From Bacillota bacterium (GTDB taxonomy: Bacteria; Bacillota_C; Negativicutes; CTSoil-072), in assembly GCA_017861495.1 (NCBI GenBank), contig JAGFXW010000146.1, forward strand, positions 1 through 6,341: a stretch of 6,341 nucleotides of DNA. Direction: 5' to 3'. Positions 6,237 through 6,341 of this stretch are shown piece after piece. Position 1 is the first letter of the stretch. Every line of letters starts with the position of its first letter. The notes beneath the pieces are model-generated. The model did not search any database. It saw nothing but the letters and a program-made list of their open reading frames with translations, and was not told the DNA's origin. The translations under genes were made by a program, and so were the position numbers.

Positions 6237-6258
6237 ATACTGCTAGTCTGTGTATACT
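6230..6258 (+). promoter_or_regulatory. Sigma-A promoter of the proline tRNA gene
   Basis: A perfect TTGACA (6230-6235), a 17-base spacer and TATACT (6253-6258, 5 of 6 matches) form a near-consensus vegetative promoter. The expected start is near 6265, about 10 bases before the mature tRNA 5' end, which is typical for a strongly expressed tRNA unit. Confidence 0.85.
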
Positions 6259-6274
6259 TGAAAAGGTAAAACAA

Positions 6275-6341
6275 CGGGGCGTAGCGCAGTTTGGTAGCGC
6301 GCTTGGTTCGGGACTAAGAGGCCGCAGGTTCGAATCCTGTC
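6275..6341 (+). tRNA. tRNA-Pro (anticodon CGG), 3' end beyond window
   Basis: The cloverleaf can be read base by base: 5' acceptor strand CGGGGCG (6275-6281), TA, D-arm GCGC...GCGC (6284-6287 with 6297-6300) around an AGTTTGGTA loop, and anticodon stem CTTGG/CTAAG (6302-6306 with 6314-6318, one G-U pair). The loop TTCGGGA places anticodon CGG at 6309-6311, reading proline codon CCG. A 5-base variable loop follows, then T-arm GCAGG/CCTGT (6324-6328 with 6336-6340) with loop TTCGAAT. Base 6341 is position 66, pairing with the last acceptor base. The remaining 3' acceptor strand, discriminator base and any CCA are outside the window, so about seven-eighths of the gene is visible. Confidence 0.95.

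Noticed and set aside
1..6341. Mobile element, CRISPR array, toxin-antitoxin or phage-defence genes
   Set aside because: No transposase, integrase, direct-repeat array or defence-family motif is visible; the window is ordinary core chromosome. The tRNA at the right edge could serve as an integration site, but nothing in view shows this.

Overview
The window looks like core chromosome of a low-to-moderate GC, endospore-forming Firmicute. It carries the neighbourhood that Bacillus calls ylbH-coaD-...-ylbK-...-ylbM: rsmD, coaD, a patatin-like phospholipase and tmcAL. Here the first three sit on one strand and tmcAL faces them. A sigma-H-type promoter, strong purine-rich ribosome binding sites, and a secreted NlpC/P60 wall hydrolase carrying a peptidoglycan-binding domain all fit this group. 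The DUF4127 gene and the coiled-coil gene after coaD suggest Negativicutes/Clostridia rather than Bacillus, but that placement is inference. There is no sign of phage, insertion sequence, CRISPR or recent transfer.

Layout. 1-973 (+): the 3' three-quarters or so of tmcAL, entering from the left edge. 985-3362 (-): a compact four-gene operon, transcribed rsmD, coaD, a SepIVA/DivIVA-like coiled-coil gene, then a patatin-like phospholipase. Its gaps are 3 bp, a 4-bp ATGA overlap and 24 bp, and it has a plausible sigma-A promoter at about 3453-3481. 3363-3593: divergent control region, with a sigma-H-like promoter pointing right. 3594-5282 (+): a membrane-anchored DUF4127 protein of unknown function. 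5299-5368: a long interrupted hairpin with a T-run, which terminates the leftward gene that follows. 5383-6096 (-): a secreted NlpC/P60 peptidase that appears to start at a rare ATC codon. 6097-6274: back-to-back promoters with overlapping -35 boxes. 6275-6341 (+): a proline tRNA (anticodon CGG) cut by the right edge.

How the genes relate. rsmD (16S rRNA methylation), tmcAL (tRNA-Met ac4C34) and the tRNA gene belong to translation. coaD makes dephospho-CoA. The patatin-like protein, the coiled-coil protein and the NlpC/P60 hydrolase probably act at the envelope. The DUF4127 gene is a single transcription unit whose promoter suggests expression on entry to stationary phase or sporulation. No intergenic stretch exceeds 300 bases. 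The points most worth following are the ATC start, the sigma-H-like promoter on DUF4127, the SepIVA-like gene beside coaD, and the overlapping divergent promoters.
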